From Lytechinus variegatus (lineage: Eukaryota; Echinodermata; Echinoidea; Temnopleuroida; Toxopneustidae): a DNA stretch of 64,000 nt. This document shows, piece by piece, positions 23,285 through 34,900 of the stretch (the first letter of the stretch is position 1; the number at the start of each line of letters is the position of its first letter). The translations under genes were made by a program, and so were the position numbers. A model generated the notes under the pieces. That model did no database searches and had not been told where the DNA came from. It saw only the letters and a program-made list of their open reading frames with translations. Where the stretch lies: NCBI RefSeq assembly GCF_018143015.1, contig NC_054748.1, positions 21,555,406-21,619,405 of the forward strand, in the 5' to 3' direction.

Positions 23285-23505
23285 AGCGCACATTCTAAAA
23301 ACAGAGAGTAACAAATATACGCTATATGGGGTAGAAAGGGAACATGATGCATGTTTGCTGTGTGATTTCTCCCCCAATATTGGACAAAATGCGTTTTAAC
23401 GCAACATTGCGTAAAATTTACAAAACATTTGGTATCTTTGTTAACCCCAAAACATTCATGTTCCCAATTTACCCAATATTGGGTAGACTTTTTATAGTGT
23501 ATAGG
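23285..23505. mobile_element. MITE, family 4 copy 1
   Basis: It contains CCCCAATATTGG, ACGCAACATTGCGTAAA and ACCCAATATTGGG. A second copy is at 30215-30420. No coding content. Confidence 0.65.
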
Positions 23506-24150
23506 GTGACACGACCACTCCTCCGACATTTTGGTCCGTTCTTGATATCTCAGAGGGCAGTACGTAGGTATGAGGGGGCCGGGTTGTATTATACATGTAG
23601 TTTTTGGTTCAGAACAATGTAAATAAATTACTTGTGGAAGTTAGGGTTGCTGTCGCCGGAGCAAATGTCATGGAACCGCTGCATAACCCTAGACCCCCCC
23701 CCCCCCTCATTTACGGCACAGTTTAAAGTTTCCCATTCTAGCGTGCAAAAAATCTGATTCCCAACATGCACAAATATATGGTGATATACAGGGTGTTTCT
23801 GAAAAAAATGTAAAAAGATCAAAGGTCAGCTGAATCAAGTATACATGGTCTATATTCTTGTGATTTCTATACCTACAATACAAGGTAACTCATCAACTTT
23901 AATTTGACACCTTGCTGCCATCACCACCGTCCCCGATTACGAAGGCAGAGTCCTTCGAAGCAGTGAATGATGCAAAACCTACCAGTTCCAGGTTTTGGGG
24001 TTGTGAAGTACAAAAGGATTTTATCTACAGGTTTTGGATTTCATGAATGCTGCCCCCTGTGTTAACATTTTTTTCTGAGTGACTGTCATTTGCAGTGTGG
24101 CTTCGTTCTCTGTTGGACACGTCATTCATACCGACCTTTTGTGCCAACAC

Positions 24151-24756
24151 CTTAAAGGGGAATGAAACCTTTGGAACAAATAGGCTTGTGTCGGAACAGA
24201 AAATAAAAGAATAATAACAAAACAAATTGAGAAAAATCTGACAAATAAAGAGAAAATTATGAGCATTTGAATATTGCAATCACTTGCGCCATGGAGATCC
24301 TCCTATTGGCAATGCGACAAGGATGTGTGATGTCACATGTGAACAACTTTCCCTTTGATGGACTATAAAATACCTTGAAAATGTTTCTTTTTGCTTTTTC
24401 TTATGGTGATACAAACTCTTTATCCATGATGTATTCTTTAAAAATCTGTATTACATGCCCTCCTTTGACCTTAAGAAAGAACACATGCTCTACTGATAGA
24501 TGTGATAAAAGAGGCAATTTAAGTGAAATATATATATACTAAAGAAATGGGGAGAGTTGTTCACAAGTTACACCTCACACCTTTCTCGCATTGTCAATTT
24601 GAAGATCTCCATAGCATTAGTGATCGCAATATTAAAATTTTCATAACTTTCTCGTTATTTGTCCGATTTTTCTCAAACTTTCGTTATCTGTTTCTTTGAT
24701 TTATTTTTTGTTTTCACACATGCTTTCTCATCCCAAAGGTTTCATTCTCCTTTAAG
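24151..24756. mobile_element. Palindromic MITE with CTTAAAGGGGAATGAAACC ends
   Basis: Left end CTTAAAGGGGAATGAAACC and right end GGTTTCATTCTCCTTTAAG are inverted. The arms extend inward over 150 bases, for example GAGATCCTCCTATTGGCAATG against CATTGTCAATTTGAAGATCTC. Family 2 has the same general plan. Confidence 0.75.
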
Positions 24757-25511
24757 CATGTTCAACATTTCAATAGTGTCTCCCTTGTCTTGCGCTACTC
24801 TTCTGACCATTGCCACGATTGTTGGATCATAATGGGCGAAGAACATCAATATCGGTGCATGTGACTGCAAGTCAGCAAGCACGTGCCCAACCAAAATCGC
24901 AGCCAGACACCAATTATGTAACATTGCATTCGTTGACAGAAAAGATAACATTTCACTGAAACTTGCTCGGGGAAAACTCCCCGGGGGGGGGGGACAGTCA
25001 AATATATTGCTGTACACACGCGTGACCAAAAAACACCCCCTACACGAGTTTTTCTCTGTGTGCCAAATGACCTCCTAAACAAGTTTTTGCGGGCTTTAAT
25101 TACTTACACATTTTGGCATCTAAACAAGATGTCGCCAATAAATGACCTTGGGGGGAAAAAATTATACCCTAAACACGATTGGCTATATTCTTTATTATTT
25201 ATTTATTTTGGGGGGAAACATGCCCTAAATACGTTTGACCCCGCGATTGGCAATTGACCAGTCTCTCGAAACCACCCTTTTTCTTTTCTTTGTCTTTGAT
25301 ACCCTTAACGAGTCCACGCGCGGACCGCGTCCAAAACTGAAAAAGCACCCCTATTTAAACGCGTGTTTTTGTGTGGTTTTTTTTTGGTTACGCGTGTGTA
25401 TAGCGATATATTTGACTGCCCCCCCCCCCTCTGATGATACCAATAACTTATTACCCAAGTTGATTTCGTGCGTGCATACATTAAAACCCCAAAACTTGGA
25501 AAATAAATCAT

Positions 25512-25580
25512 ACCGGGTACCCATTCACCTCACCTGGGTCGAGTGCGGCACAATGTGGATAAATTTCTTGCCGAAGAGGA
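25512..25580 (-). mobile_element. SINE family B fragment
   Basis: A stretch with GGGTACCCATTCACCTCACC and TGGATAAATTTCTTGCCGAAG matches the body of the copies at 30592 and 12155. The tRNA head is missing. Confidence 0.6.
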
Positions 25581-25710
25581 AAGCTACAAGTATAATCCAG
25601 TGTAGCATATAATTTACAAGAATAAACCTTTTACTCTTGATATAGATGGCCTTTGAGCTTCAGATACCATCGCGGTGCTTTTTTTTCAACTTTTCAACAT
25701 ACCCTCTGCA

Positions 25711-25943
25711 CAGCAAAAACTGCGGTGTTAACCGGTGTACATAGAGGACCATGCCAGTTATTTTACACCGGTGTTAAATTGGTGGTGTTAATTTTACACC
25801 TATAGGTGTTATTACAACACATTTTGTTACATGTACACTCTTTGGTATTATGTTTTATCTCTAGGGTGTAGTTTAACAACTCAGGGTGTGGTCCTCTATC
25901 AACACCAATTGGTGTCAGTTTTAACACCGCAGTTTTTACAGTG
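25711..25943. mobile_element. MITE related to family 1
   Basis: It runs from CAGCAAAAACTGCGGTGTTA to CACCGCAGTTTTTACAGTG with inverted GAGGACCA and TGGTCCTC blocks. Terminal sequence matches family 1 but the interior differs. It ends about 30 bases downstream (minus strand) of the exon at 25974. Confidence 0.75.
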
Positions 25944-25973
25944 TGTATGTTAACTTGTAGCTATGACACTTAC

Positions 25974-26033
25974 CGCCTACTGGGGGGCGAGGCGACCAAG
26001 CAGGCCTTTTGACGAATGAATCAAGTTCAGGAA
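25974..26033 (-). CDS. Unrecognised secreted peptide precursor, exon with first KR site
   Basis: The acceptor is CATTCAATCTCTTGCAG next to 26033 and the donor is a perfect GTAAGT at 25973. The 60 bases run phase 1 to phase 1, encoding F65 at the junction, then PELDSFVKRPAWSPRPPVG (residues 66-84). KR at 73-74 would release a Pro-rich peptide, PAWSPRPPVGGVA, bounded by the next KR at 88-89. It contains no Cys and no amidation Gly directly before a dibasic site. Together with the exons at 31451, 27724 and 20135, this is the core support for the gene model. Confidence 0.65.
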
Positions 26034-26802
26034 CTGCAAGAGATTGAATGAAATTGAGAGTTCGATTGTTAGCTAGAGCTGGACTATTGGCCACGATTGG
26101 GTGAGGGTGCACAAGACCTTAGCTACTCTCTTGCCTTTTTTTTTTACATTATTGCAAAGTTTTTAGGAATCAACTCGAAAGTCGTCATTCGATGATTATT
26201 ATTAACCAGTACGAATCTGAGTACGCATTCATTACCATTACCGAAATCTTTCATATCACAAATAATATAATCATTGACGTTATTGCTATTTATAACAATA
26301 ATAATATGAAGTATAGTAGATAAACAAACGAATGAAAAATGAAGTCAAATGTTCGTACAACTATTCACAATATAAACGCAAACGATGGAATAAGAGGACC
26401 ATATTCATTACTTTCCTGAGGTTGGGGGCACATAGCCCCTACTTTTTCAACAAAAGTGTGCAAAAGAGTGAAAAATACGATCTGATTGTGATATTCTACA
26501 TGCTCAGCCCCCAGTTCTGGTTCGCCCCTCCCCCTTGCCCCCCCCCCCCCCGCCACTCTATTTTTCTACTTCACAAACCGTTCGTGTTCCCTGTGAATGA
26601 ACGGCATGGATGGGGGGGGGGGGGGGGGGATATCCCTCGGTAACTTACCAAATCTCTTCCCTACTCTTGTTCGTGAGTTCCATGCTCTCGTCTGAATATT
26701 TGATTGACCATTGTCTCTTACTGTAGGCCCGTCTGTTGTTTTTATCAAAAGATAAAAAAAGGGTTGCATGATCAACCATAGAGGAACAATGTTTTCTTTT
26801 CA

Positions 26803-27573
26803 AGGTCAAGTACACCCCAGAATGATGTTAATTTGAATCAATAGACAAGAAAATCAAACAAACAAGCATTACGCTGAGAGTTTCATCAAAATCTGATGTC
26901 AAATAAGAAAGTTATGAGATTCAAAAGTTTCACTTATTTTGCACAAAATAGTTATGCACAACTCAGTTACATGCAAATGAGACAGTCGGTGCTGACATTC
27001 ACACATTATTAATTTTGTTTTCCTTTTTTTAATTATTCAATGTTTCAATTTTTACAGATTTGACAATATGGACCAACCTCAGACTTAACCATATTAAAAC
27101 AATCGCAATTGTACATTATATATTTCTTAATAATAATATACAACATAAATGAAGGATAGCTGACGTCATCAGTCCCCTCATTTGCATACCGACTAGAAAC
27201 TGCTTTGTGAAATTAAAGAGAAAAATCAAGGATGTCATAAACTATCATTTTACAACCGATTTTCCAGTGTTATGCTCGTTTCACTGTCTCCCTTTATCAT
27301 AATTAACTTCAACCGATCTATTCACAGGTTCCCATTCACCATACACCCATGTCGTATTTAGTACCTAATGGATGATAAACATATGACATAATAAAAGCAT
27401 TTATGAGATTTCTTTACTGATCACAAGTTAAAGATCGCATCATACTTATTGCTTTTTAACATTAACTTTAATAGTGTTTCTGTACCTCATTTGGAACCTG
27501 TATTTGGTACCCAGTGGATATTGAAACATGTGACATATTATTGTTAGAGTGGACATGCGCTTTAAGAAACACC
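26803..27573. mobile_element. Palindromic MITE, family 2 copy 2 (diverged, enlarged)
   Basis: It starts CAAGGTCAAGTACACCCCAG and ends AGAGTGGACATGCGCTTTAAG. Internal blocks match family 2 (ATTTCATCAAAATC-type motifs). About 250 bases near 27290-27540 have no counterpart and may be a secondary insertion. Confidence 0.6.
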
Positions 27574-27723
27574 TTTTTTTAAATACAATATATATGTTTA
27601 ATTGTTATGTTATATAACAATCTATGTATGTTGCATGCACCACTACATTATTTTTTTTCCATCCAATGAAAATAAAAAAGAAATAAACTGGAATTCAGAA
27701 AAAATATGTTACTAAATACTTAC

Positions 27724-27757
27724 ATCTACTTTCTGTCATTTTCGTCCATCCTCGATA
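27724..27757 (-). CDS. Unrecognised secreted peptide precursor, 34-base micro-exon
   Basis: The acceptor TTTTTTTATTTCAG adjoins 27757 and the donor is GTAAGTATT, close to the perfect consensus, at 27723. The exon enters in phase 0 and leaves in phase 1, encoding YRGWTKMTESR (residues 54-64) and the first base of F65. It matches the phase of the signal exon before it and the exon at 25974 after it. It is too short for any ORF search. Confidence 0.6.
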
Positions 27758-28336
27758 CTGAAATAAAAAAAGAGTTGATGACCATTATATCATTTTAACA
27801 GTAAGTTGACGAAAGTACAACAAAGATTCCCGAAATAATGTTTTTTCCTGCCGAAAAATATAGAATAAAAGTGTTAAACAAATGATGTTCAAGGATCACA
27901 AAAATGCACATAAGTTTGATACTCATACCTTTAGAAATTCATCGTTTTATCAATTCGACTAATGCCAGCAAGCAATAAGCAACTCAAAGAAAGAAATTGT
28001 CAGAGTATTATGAGTTAAATTTTATATATCCGAAATTTATATGCCATTAGCAATAAATGAGGTTTTCGTAAAATACACACACACATTACAATGCCAGCGG
28101 TAAAAGAATAATGAATCTAAAACACTATTGAATACCGAAATGTATTTCTTTGAACACATGCAAGATCATCTGAAATTTCAATATTTGTGATCTTAGGTGA
28201 ACTCCAACCTAATTCTAAAATAGTATCAATGTTAATGATGGTGTATTTAGCTTTCACCTATAGAAATTGACGCCAGGCCTACCGGCGTGTGAAAAATAAG
28301 GTTTCCGACGAACGGATGGATTTTTTTTTTAGATAC

Positions 28337-28390
28337 TTGAAAAACACTATTGGGCTTCCCATGCAGCCGTGCTTCATCGGAGCTGTGGGG
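28337..28390 (-). CDS. Unrecognised secreted peptide precursor, optional 54-base exon
   Basis: The acceptor is strong: TTGGTTTTTCCCAG next to 28390. The donor is GTATCT at 28336, which is weaker. It runs phase 0 to phase 0 and encodes PHSSDEARLHGKPNSVFQ (residues 36-53) with no stop. Because it is phase-neutral it could be constitutive, alternative or false. The donor is the weak point. Confidence 0.4.
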
Positions 28391-28603
28391 CTGGGAAAAA
28401 CCAAAATTGATTAAAAAAAAGAAGAACAATGAATAACCAAATAATGTAATTGAAAGCAAATATAAAGGACAACAAAAAATGCACATTAAATCCTGATATG
28501 CTCATTAAAAAAATCTAAACCAAACGAATAATCGGCAACACAATTAAACACTGCATATGGGTTGGGCAAAACCCATGTTAAATGTACGATCTGCTTTGAA
28601 TCT

Positions 28604-28871
28604 ACACACTAAGAAATAAAGGTACAAAATTGAACCCCGAAAGGTTGATGCAAAATCAGCACCCTATGGGTTCAAAAATTGAACCCCTGATTTGGGGTTC
28701 AAAAATTGAATCCTACGGTTGGGGTTCATTTTTGCACCCTGCGGGTTCAAAACTGCACCCCTAAATTTTAAAATCCCTGGGGTGCAGTTTTGAGCCCGCA
28801 GGGTGCAAAAATGAACCCCAACTGCAGGGTTCAATTTTTGAACCCCAAATCAGGGGTTCAATTTTTATCTA
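28604..28871. mobile_element. Palindromic MITE, family 5
   Basis: GAACCCC and GGGTTC blocks fold on themselves: GGTTCATTTTTGCACCCTGCG near 28723 faces CGCAGGGTGCAAAAATGAACC near 28797. The right end runs into a TCTA microsatellite (about 28866-28915). A related element surrounds 30958-31131. Confidence 0.75.
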
Positions 28872-29577
28872 TTTTATCTATCTATCTATCTATCTAGGCC
28901 TATCTATCTGTCTATCTTTTTTAACATTCCGACCAAAATACTGGTCATTCTAAGCACTTTTTTAATCATGAAGAGGAAAGGTAAATGACTATACACTCGA
29001 TATCTATTTGTCCTTATAATCTTTGATTACCCACTATCTTTTATTCCCAATGAACATGTCTTCGATTCAATCACAAGTTTACATATACTTATATGTACCC
29101 TGTCAAATATTTACCGACCTATACAAATTAAGATCAATTAGGTTATCCTGTGTTCTAAAAGTTTGCAAAATCGTTGCAACCTCCTTAAACAATTAAAAAC
29201 TCGTTGCTAGCAAATAAACCCCCATTTATCACCAAACTTCAAATTAAAAACTGTATTTATTTGGTAGCAATTAACGTAACCCAGGGTGGTCTGTAAATAT
29301 TATGACACGTGTTGCTTTTTGCTGTAGTGATCTCCAAAACAATGTGACAACAAGGAGTTACGAAAAGGCTCGTTAATCTACCATTTTGTAAGTTGTATTT
29401 ACAAAGGCGTGATTATCGACATGTATCCATTTGTAGAATTGATACCTTTGTTTGAATTGTCAGTTCGATTGTTAAGCCACCCTCCCAATCACGTTTAAAA
29501 TTTTGTGGATTTTTCATCCCCAAATTGCTTTGCAATGCTATTCCTGTCAAGTGTGTGTATTTGAGTTTTGTCAGACG

Positions 29578-29725
29578 TGTATCAATCAGATATGATTATT
29601 TACGTCTGGGACCGACCTTTAACGTCACCATCCGAAAGACGTGACCAGGGCTCGAACCTCGAACCTCTGCATCAATTTGTAACTTCCCCAAAGCTTGGAT
29701 TACAGGCGCACGCCACAATGCCCAG
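29578..29725. repeat. Dispersed repeat with pol III B-box-like motif, copy 2
   Basis: GATTATTTACGTCTGGGACC and GGGCTCGAACCTC match the inverted block at 21325-21475 and part of 56385-56455. Confidence 0.5.
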
Positions 29726-30214
29726 TTTTACAATTTACGGTTTATTACTGGCCTCATTTCTCCGCTTCGTAGTTAAACATGTAATTTTCACTCAATAGAA
29801 CGTGCTAATTGCCAATATTAATTCTGAAAAGAGGTTATTTTTGTTTGTTTGTTTTCTTCCCTTAACGTTATTAAAATCGGAAAGTCAACATGTTATTATT
29901 TCAGTATCTAAATTGGGTTATGTAATGAGTCGAAAATGAAAGGGGCGTTTTCTGTATACGTTTCAAAAATTTCATTTTGGGCATTCTTTTGTAAGACATT
30001 GGGTCACGTGTGTATAGTGACGATAGCTCATTGGCTCACAAATGATGATGGTTTCACACTACAGACCGAATTCGTGTTTTTTATACTAGTTCTTTTTTCA
30101 TTATGGTGACGTCACTAACACTCTTAACCATGAGAGATAGTCGACCAAAGTGTGCTTAGCACCATGTATTATCAATAATATTTGTCTCCTTTTTTTAAAG
30201 TTATTACAACACAT

Positions 30215-30420
30215 ACACTCAAAAAAAATTGTGTAAAATGGGAACATGCATGTTTGTTTGCTAAAATGATACCAAGTATTGTGCAGATTTTACGCAATGT
30301 TGCGTTGAAATTTACCCTACATGCATTTTGCCCAATATTGGGGGAAATATCGAGCAAACATGCACGTTCTCTTTCTGCCCAATATTGGGCAAATTTTTAC
30401 TCTCTGTTCTTAGAGTGTAA
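30215..30420. mobile_element. MITE, family 4 copy 2
   Basis: It shares TACGCAATGTTGCGT, GCCCAATATTGGG and the GGGAACATGCATGTTTG start with 23285-23505. Its ends, near ACACTCAAAAAAAATTG and TTCTTAGAGTGT, form short inverted repeats. Confidence 0.65.
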
Positions 30421-30591
30421 GGTTTATATTATTTTGTGTTCTCTCATAATTAATATATTATTCATCCATGTGGTTAGGAATCATCATTCACTGTAATATT
30501 TTTTTTCGAATTCTCATTCGCGGTCGGGTACATTGTCACTCGATTTTTTTAAAATTTCCATTGGCACTCTACGGGGACCATCTCTTGTTTT

Positions 30592-30855
30592 AGAGGTGTG
30601 GCTCAGTGGATAAGTCTCCGGACTGTGAACCACAAGGACCGGGGTTCAAATCCCACCACAGCACTAGCGTCCTTTGGCAAGGCGTTTATCTACATTTGCC
30701 ACACTCCACCCAGGTGTAGTAAATGGGTACCCGGTAGGAAGAAATTCCTTGGAATGATCGATGCACCCGATCACGGTAGCCGTGCTTAAGCCGGGGTAAT
30801 AGTATGCAGCGCTTAGAAAAATTTGTATTAAGCGCTATATAAATGTTGCATACTA
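30592..30855 (+). mobile_element. tRNA-derived SINE, family B, near-complete copy
   Basis: The head has A box TGGCTCAGTGGATAAG and B box GGTTCAAATCC. The body has GGCAAGGCGTTTATCTACA and AAATGGGTACCCGGTAGG, and the 3' part has TTAAGCGCTATATAAATG and an ATT-rich tail. The 61-codon ORF inside is a shadow. Another copy is at 38943. Confidence 0.85.
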
Positions 30856-30889
30856 TTTTCATTATTATTATTTTAAATTTTGGTGGCGC

Positions 30890-31350
30890 CTGTCTTCAAA
30901 TTTGAACCCTATAGGGGTTGGTACAATTATCCCTAGGGGTGCTTTTGTGTGAAATTACAGGGGCCGCGGAAGCGGGGGGGGGGGTGGCTGGGGGAGGGGG
31001 GTTAGGCTTTAGCCCCCACTTTTTTTTCCAAAACCGTGTACAAAATGTAAAAATGACCATATGATTGTGATTTTTCGCATGGTTAGCCCCCCCCCTTCCC
31101 CCCACTTTGAAAAACCGTTCCGCGGCCCCTGAAATGTGTTATTTTTCATCGTTTTCTAAAGGGTGTAATATTACTATATTAACACCCTATAGGGTGCAAA
31201 GTTGAACCATGTAATTGAGGTCCAAATTTGGCCATTTCTTAATGTTTGGTATTATGCACCTTAAAAGGTGAACAGTTGAACTTTTAGGGTGCAAATAATA
31301 ATGAATAGGTACATTTTTGCACCGGTGTTCTACTTAGGGTGCAAGATTAC
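30890..31350. mobile_element. Family 5-like MITE interrupted by a CAGGGGCCGCGGAA element
   Basis: GAACCCTATAGGGG near 30904 and AACACCCTATAGGGTGC near 31181, with GGGTGCAA repeats to 31343, resemble family 5. The element at 30958-31131 sits inside, so it inserted later. Confidence 0.55.
30958..31131. mobile_element. Short TIR element CAGGGGCCGCGGAA, copy 2
   Basis: Terminal repeats CAGGGGCCGCGGAA and TTCCGCGGCCCCTG flank CCAAAACCGTGTACAAAA and C-rich tracts. It matches 14317-14461. No clean target duplication is visible. Confidence 0.75.
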
Positions 31351-31450
31351 ACCCACAAAGTTTGGTAAAAGTGTTACATTTAGGTTTCAAATTTGTTTTG
31401 GGCCGGGTGTATGAAAGGCACGAATATAAATTCACGTTTCCGTCACTCAC

Positions 31451-31555
31451 CATTGGCTTTTTCTGTACCTGTCTTGGGTTGTCTGCAAAGGCCAGAGCGA
31501 TGATCACAGCCAGCAATGTGATGCCGACTGCCTTTAAACTGAAACCCAAATTCAT
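31451..31555 (-). CDS. Unrecognised secreted peptide precursor, signal-peptide exon
   Basis: The exon starts at an acceptor (CTTCTCTCTTATTTTTAG next to 31562), has seven untranslated bases and then ATG at 31555. The 35 codons give MNLGFSLKAVGITLLAVII, a basic-then-hydrophobic signal peptide. A likely cut follows ALAFA, leaving DNPRQVQKKPM. The donor is GTGAGTGA at 31450, phase 0. A longer minus-strand ORF around it starts further upstream, in intron sequence. The signal peptide, clean splice sites and several in-phase downstream exons with KR sites argue for a secreted, processed precursor of about 140 residues. I do not recognise the family. Confidence 0.7.
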
Positions 31556-31689
31556 CTTTGATCTAAAAATAAGAGAGAAGTAGAGTAAAAATGATAATAA
31601 GATAAGAATATAGGATATTTTTATACCGCACATATCCACCTTGTAGGATGCTCAAGGCGCTCCTATATCATACCGGCTTAAGCTAGTTA

Positions 31690-31865
31690 ACGGATTCAGG
31701 TACTCGTAACTTTTTGAGGAATTTCTGCCGATATCCATATACCTCACCAGGGTTGAGTGCAGAACTTTGTGGATGAATTTCTTGCTGATGGAAATTACGC
31801 CATGGCTAGGATTTGAACCCACGACCCTTGGATTCAAAGTCCGGGGTATACTACGCAGGGAGTAA
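31690..31865 (-). mobile_element. SINE family B, diverged copy
   Basis: On the minus strand a B-box-like GGTTCAAATCC and AAATTCATCCACAAAG and CTCAACCCTGGTGAGG body motifs match family B. It lies about 130 bases upstream (minus strand) of the signal-peptide exon. Confidence 0.55.
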
Positions 31866-31989
31866 AACGGGGTTGAGGGGGGGGGTGTGAGATGAAGAGA
31901 AGAAGGGGGTCGAGTGGAATGTGTGTGTGCAATAGAAAATGTCATCTTTATCATTAACGAACAGGATAGTGGTGATAGTTTCAGGATCG

Positions 31990-34900
31990 TTTATAATTAT
32001 ACTTTATTCCCAATGTCATGGTCTTCCGACAACTAATATTGATGTTCAACCATCAAGGACCCTTCGCAAAAAAGAGCTGTGTTGACGCATGCACAAAGGT
32101 TGCGTCAGTCATGCACTCAAGTTGGACCTACTTTAGCAAAAAAAAAACGCATGAATCCATTGCCTTTTAAATTAAATTTCCATTAATACACTAATTTTTT
32201 TATCTCAATGTGTAAGTATTGTGCTCGTTACTTAACGATAGATCCACAAATAACTTCCTCGCAACAGGTTCACCTATTTCAAACAATTGTCTAATTTTAC
32301 AATTTGCCCTGAAATTTCTACCAAAAAAATGCTTCTGTCAGATAGTGTTAGAGAACGAATTAAAAGATGATGTCATGAAAATAATACACCATACTTTTGT
32401 AATGTCATGCAGGACGAATTGGTAATGTATTATATTACATGACTGTCAATAACGGAGAGAGGATACGAACATAGGTGATTCCTTAAACTTCACTTATCTC
32501 TCCTATTCGTTTCCCTCCCATTGTCTCCCTCTCCCAGTCTATACCTCCATAGTGATATCTATTTAAAGAGCTCAATTGCAAAAGGGGATAGATCCATTTT
32601 TCATAACATTGTATTGTTTCTTTGTCGCACACTTGCACTGATGATACAAAATACAGTTTGAAATTTCCATTAAAACGTTAATAAAAGTGGCAAAGAAAAA
32701 CCACCTTTTTTATTCAAAAGGATTGGATGTATCAAAGTTGGCTTGCAAAAGAGATTAGATCCACAATGGACATTTTTGTTAAAAATATTTTTGAAATTGA
32801 AGACAGGTAGATTTCTTGTATACCCAATTATAAGTTCACACGACAGGGTAATACATGATGGAAATTTAGTTTCCCGTAAGAATAATGCAATATGACTGTA
32901 TAGGAGAATAAAAAGCATGATTTTTCTCGGAATGGTCCAAACTGGATTTAACCCCCTTTGTAACCAAACTGTTAATTTCTAAATCTTCCTTTCTTCTCTC
33001 CTCTCTTCCCTCTTTTCTCACTCCCCTCTCTGTTCACAATGTTCGGTAACACACCTCTCGTATACCAATGGGGCACAACGGTGATACCACGTTATGCAGA
33101 ATATGAAAACGAAAATGTAACTTTGGAAAATTGGGGCTCCTCCCTATTATCCCCACCTCCCTCTGCCCATATCTGTCAATTTCCATCTCTCTATCTGTTG
33201 TTCTACCTCCCCTCATCAACCAGTCTCTTTCTCTCCCTCCCTCTTTCTTTACCTATATCTGCATCACTTCACGAATAGGTATTAATGATGTAAACGAGCG
33301 TATCTCGTTTCTTTTCTCAAGTTTCTCTCATGGTCTTCATGTATGAAATCCAAACAATTGAATAATTGATCACTTTTCATCACGCTATTGAAAGCGATAG
33401 AGGTAAATTTACAGTCATTTGTAGAAAGGATAGAAAGGTAAAAAAGTTACAAGACAAAAGCAGCAGAATCAATTTTACGGTGCCTTAAAAATATGGTGAA
33501 ATAAGCAACAATTTCAAACATACTAATTACTAAGACAACTGATTATCTTTATTTTTGTTTCTTCAAAAGTTTTTTTCAAAATATAATGCACACGAGGAGT
33601 TTAATTCCAAATTGATTAAGGAAAAAATAGATGTATCAAATAAACAGTCATTAAATTAAAGTCATGTGTTGGGTTTGAAATCATTTTCCCCAATTATCCG
33701 GTTAGAACTAAAGTACACTAAAAATATTGGGTGATTTATCATCACGGTGAAATTTACGTGATTTTTGTCGATTTTAGATTAATTGATGAGGTACGATAAT
33801 TTTGTTCACTGTATCTTTTTATTTTTGTACGAAAGTCTACGGAGTATCAGTGCGATGGAAATTACCAATGCATCTGACATCTTTCCATATAATCCATGAA
33901 TTAGGAAATAAATAAGGATTAACATAATGTCCCAAAGAGCAAAATATGCGAATATTACTTAAATTTCCCGAGGGAAAGAGCATTGTGAATCATCTAATTC
34001 ATTCAAAGCCGCTTGCTCATATATGGAATCTGTTCAGGTCTTGACCCTAAATTACAAAATGCACTCAATCCTAATGAAAATGTCTCACTACTACCAAGAA
34101 ATTCGGATTATATTACTAAGAAAATACATTATGCGATCTAAATCTGTCAATGAATAATGGATGGCATTCGAATATTGCATTGAAAAAAGCTTATAACCAA
34201 CATTTTCGGAAGAAAGAAAAAAATGGAACACAATAATCAAGATCATTCACAATTTGTGTTCTTACTAGTATGTTATATTGTTTTTACTTTGATATTTTGT
34301 CTGCATGACCCCCCCCCCCCCACACACACACACACACGGATTTTAGATTAATTTTGAATAATATCCGAGCCTCACGTGTTTGTTCCGTGTTTTCGGCTTT
34401 TTTAATAAGAATCGTTTTCCACAATAAATTTTGAGATAGTTCTCATTATATTCAGTACATTGTAAGTGCAATTGATATCATTGAGTTTGAATTAAAGGGC
34501 AAAACAGTTTCAATAGACATGATAGATATAGGCTTTACAACCTCTCTTCTTCCAAAGGAAGGATGAAATCGGTAGGGTGCTCCCACACCGCAAATAAAAT
34601 TAAGATGGCTGACTATACCTAGAGGATTAGGAATTAAAACTGTAGGATAATCCCATGTCTGATATAATTGCACTTGTATATAAATATAGTGGATGCCACA
34701 AAGCCATAGGAGTACCAAGGCGATTATGCAGTCCCTTTTCTATGTAAATGCGATTATGTGATTATCTGTTTGATGAAAAAAAAATCTTAGAATAATATTT
34801 TTCTTTAATGAGGATTTAAGATGAAATAAGAATATGAGCTGGATATTTTGTTCTTTACATTCATAAAATCAGAAATTTACGACTTTTCTTATTTTTGGTC

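Noticed and set aside
30596..30670. Second tRNA-like sequence
   Set aside because: Head of SINE family B with a shared body in other copies.
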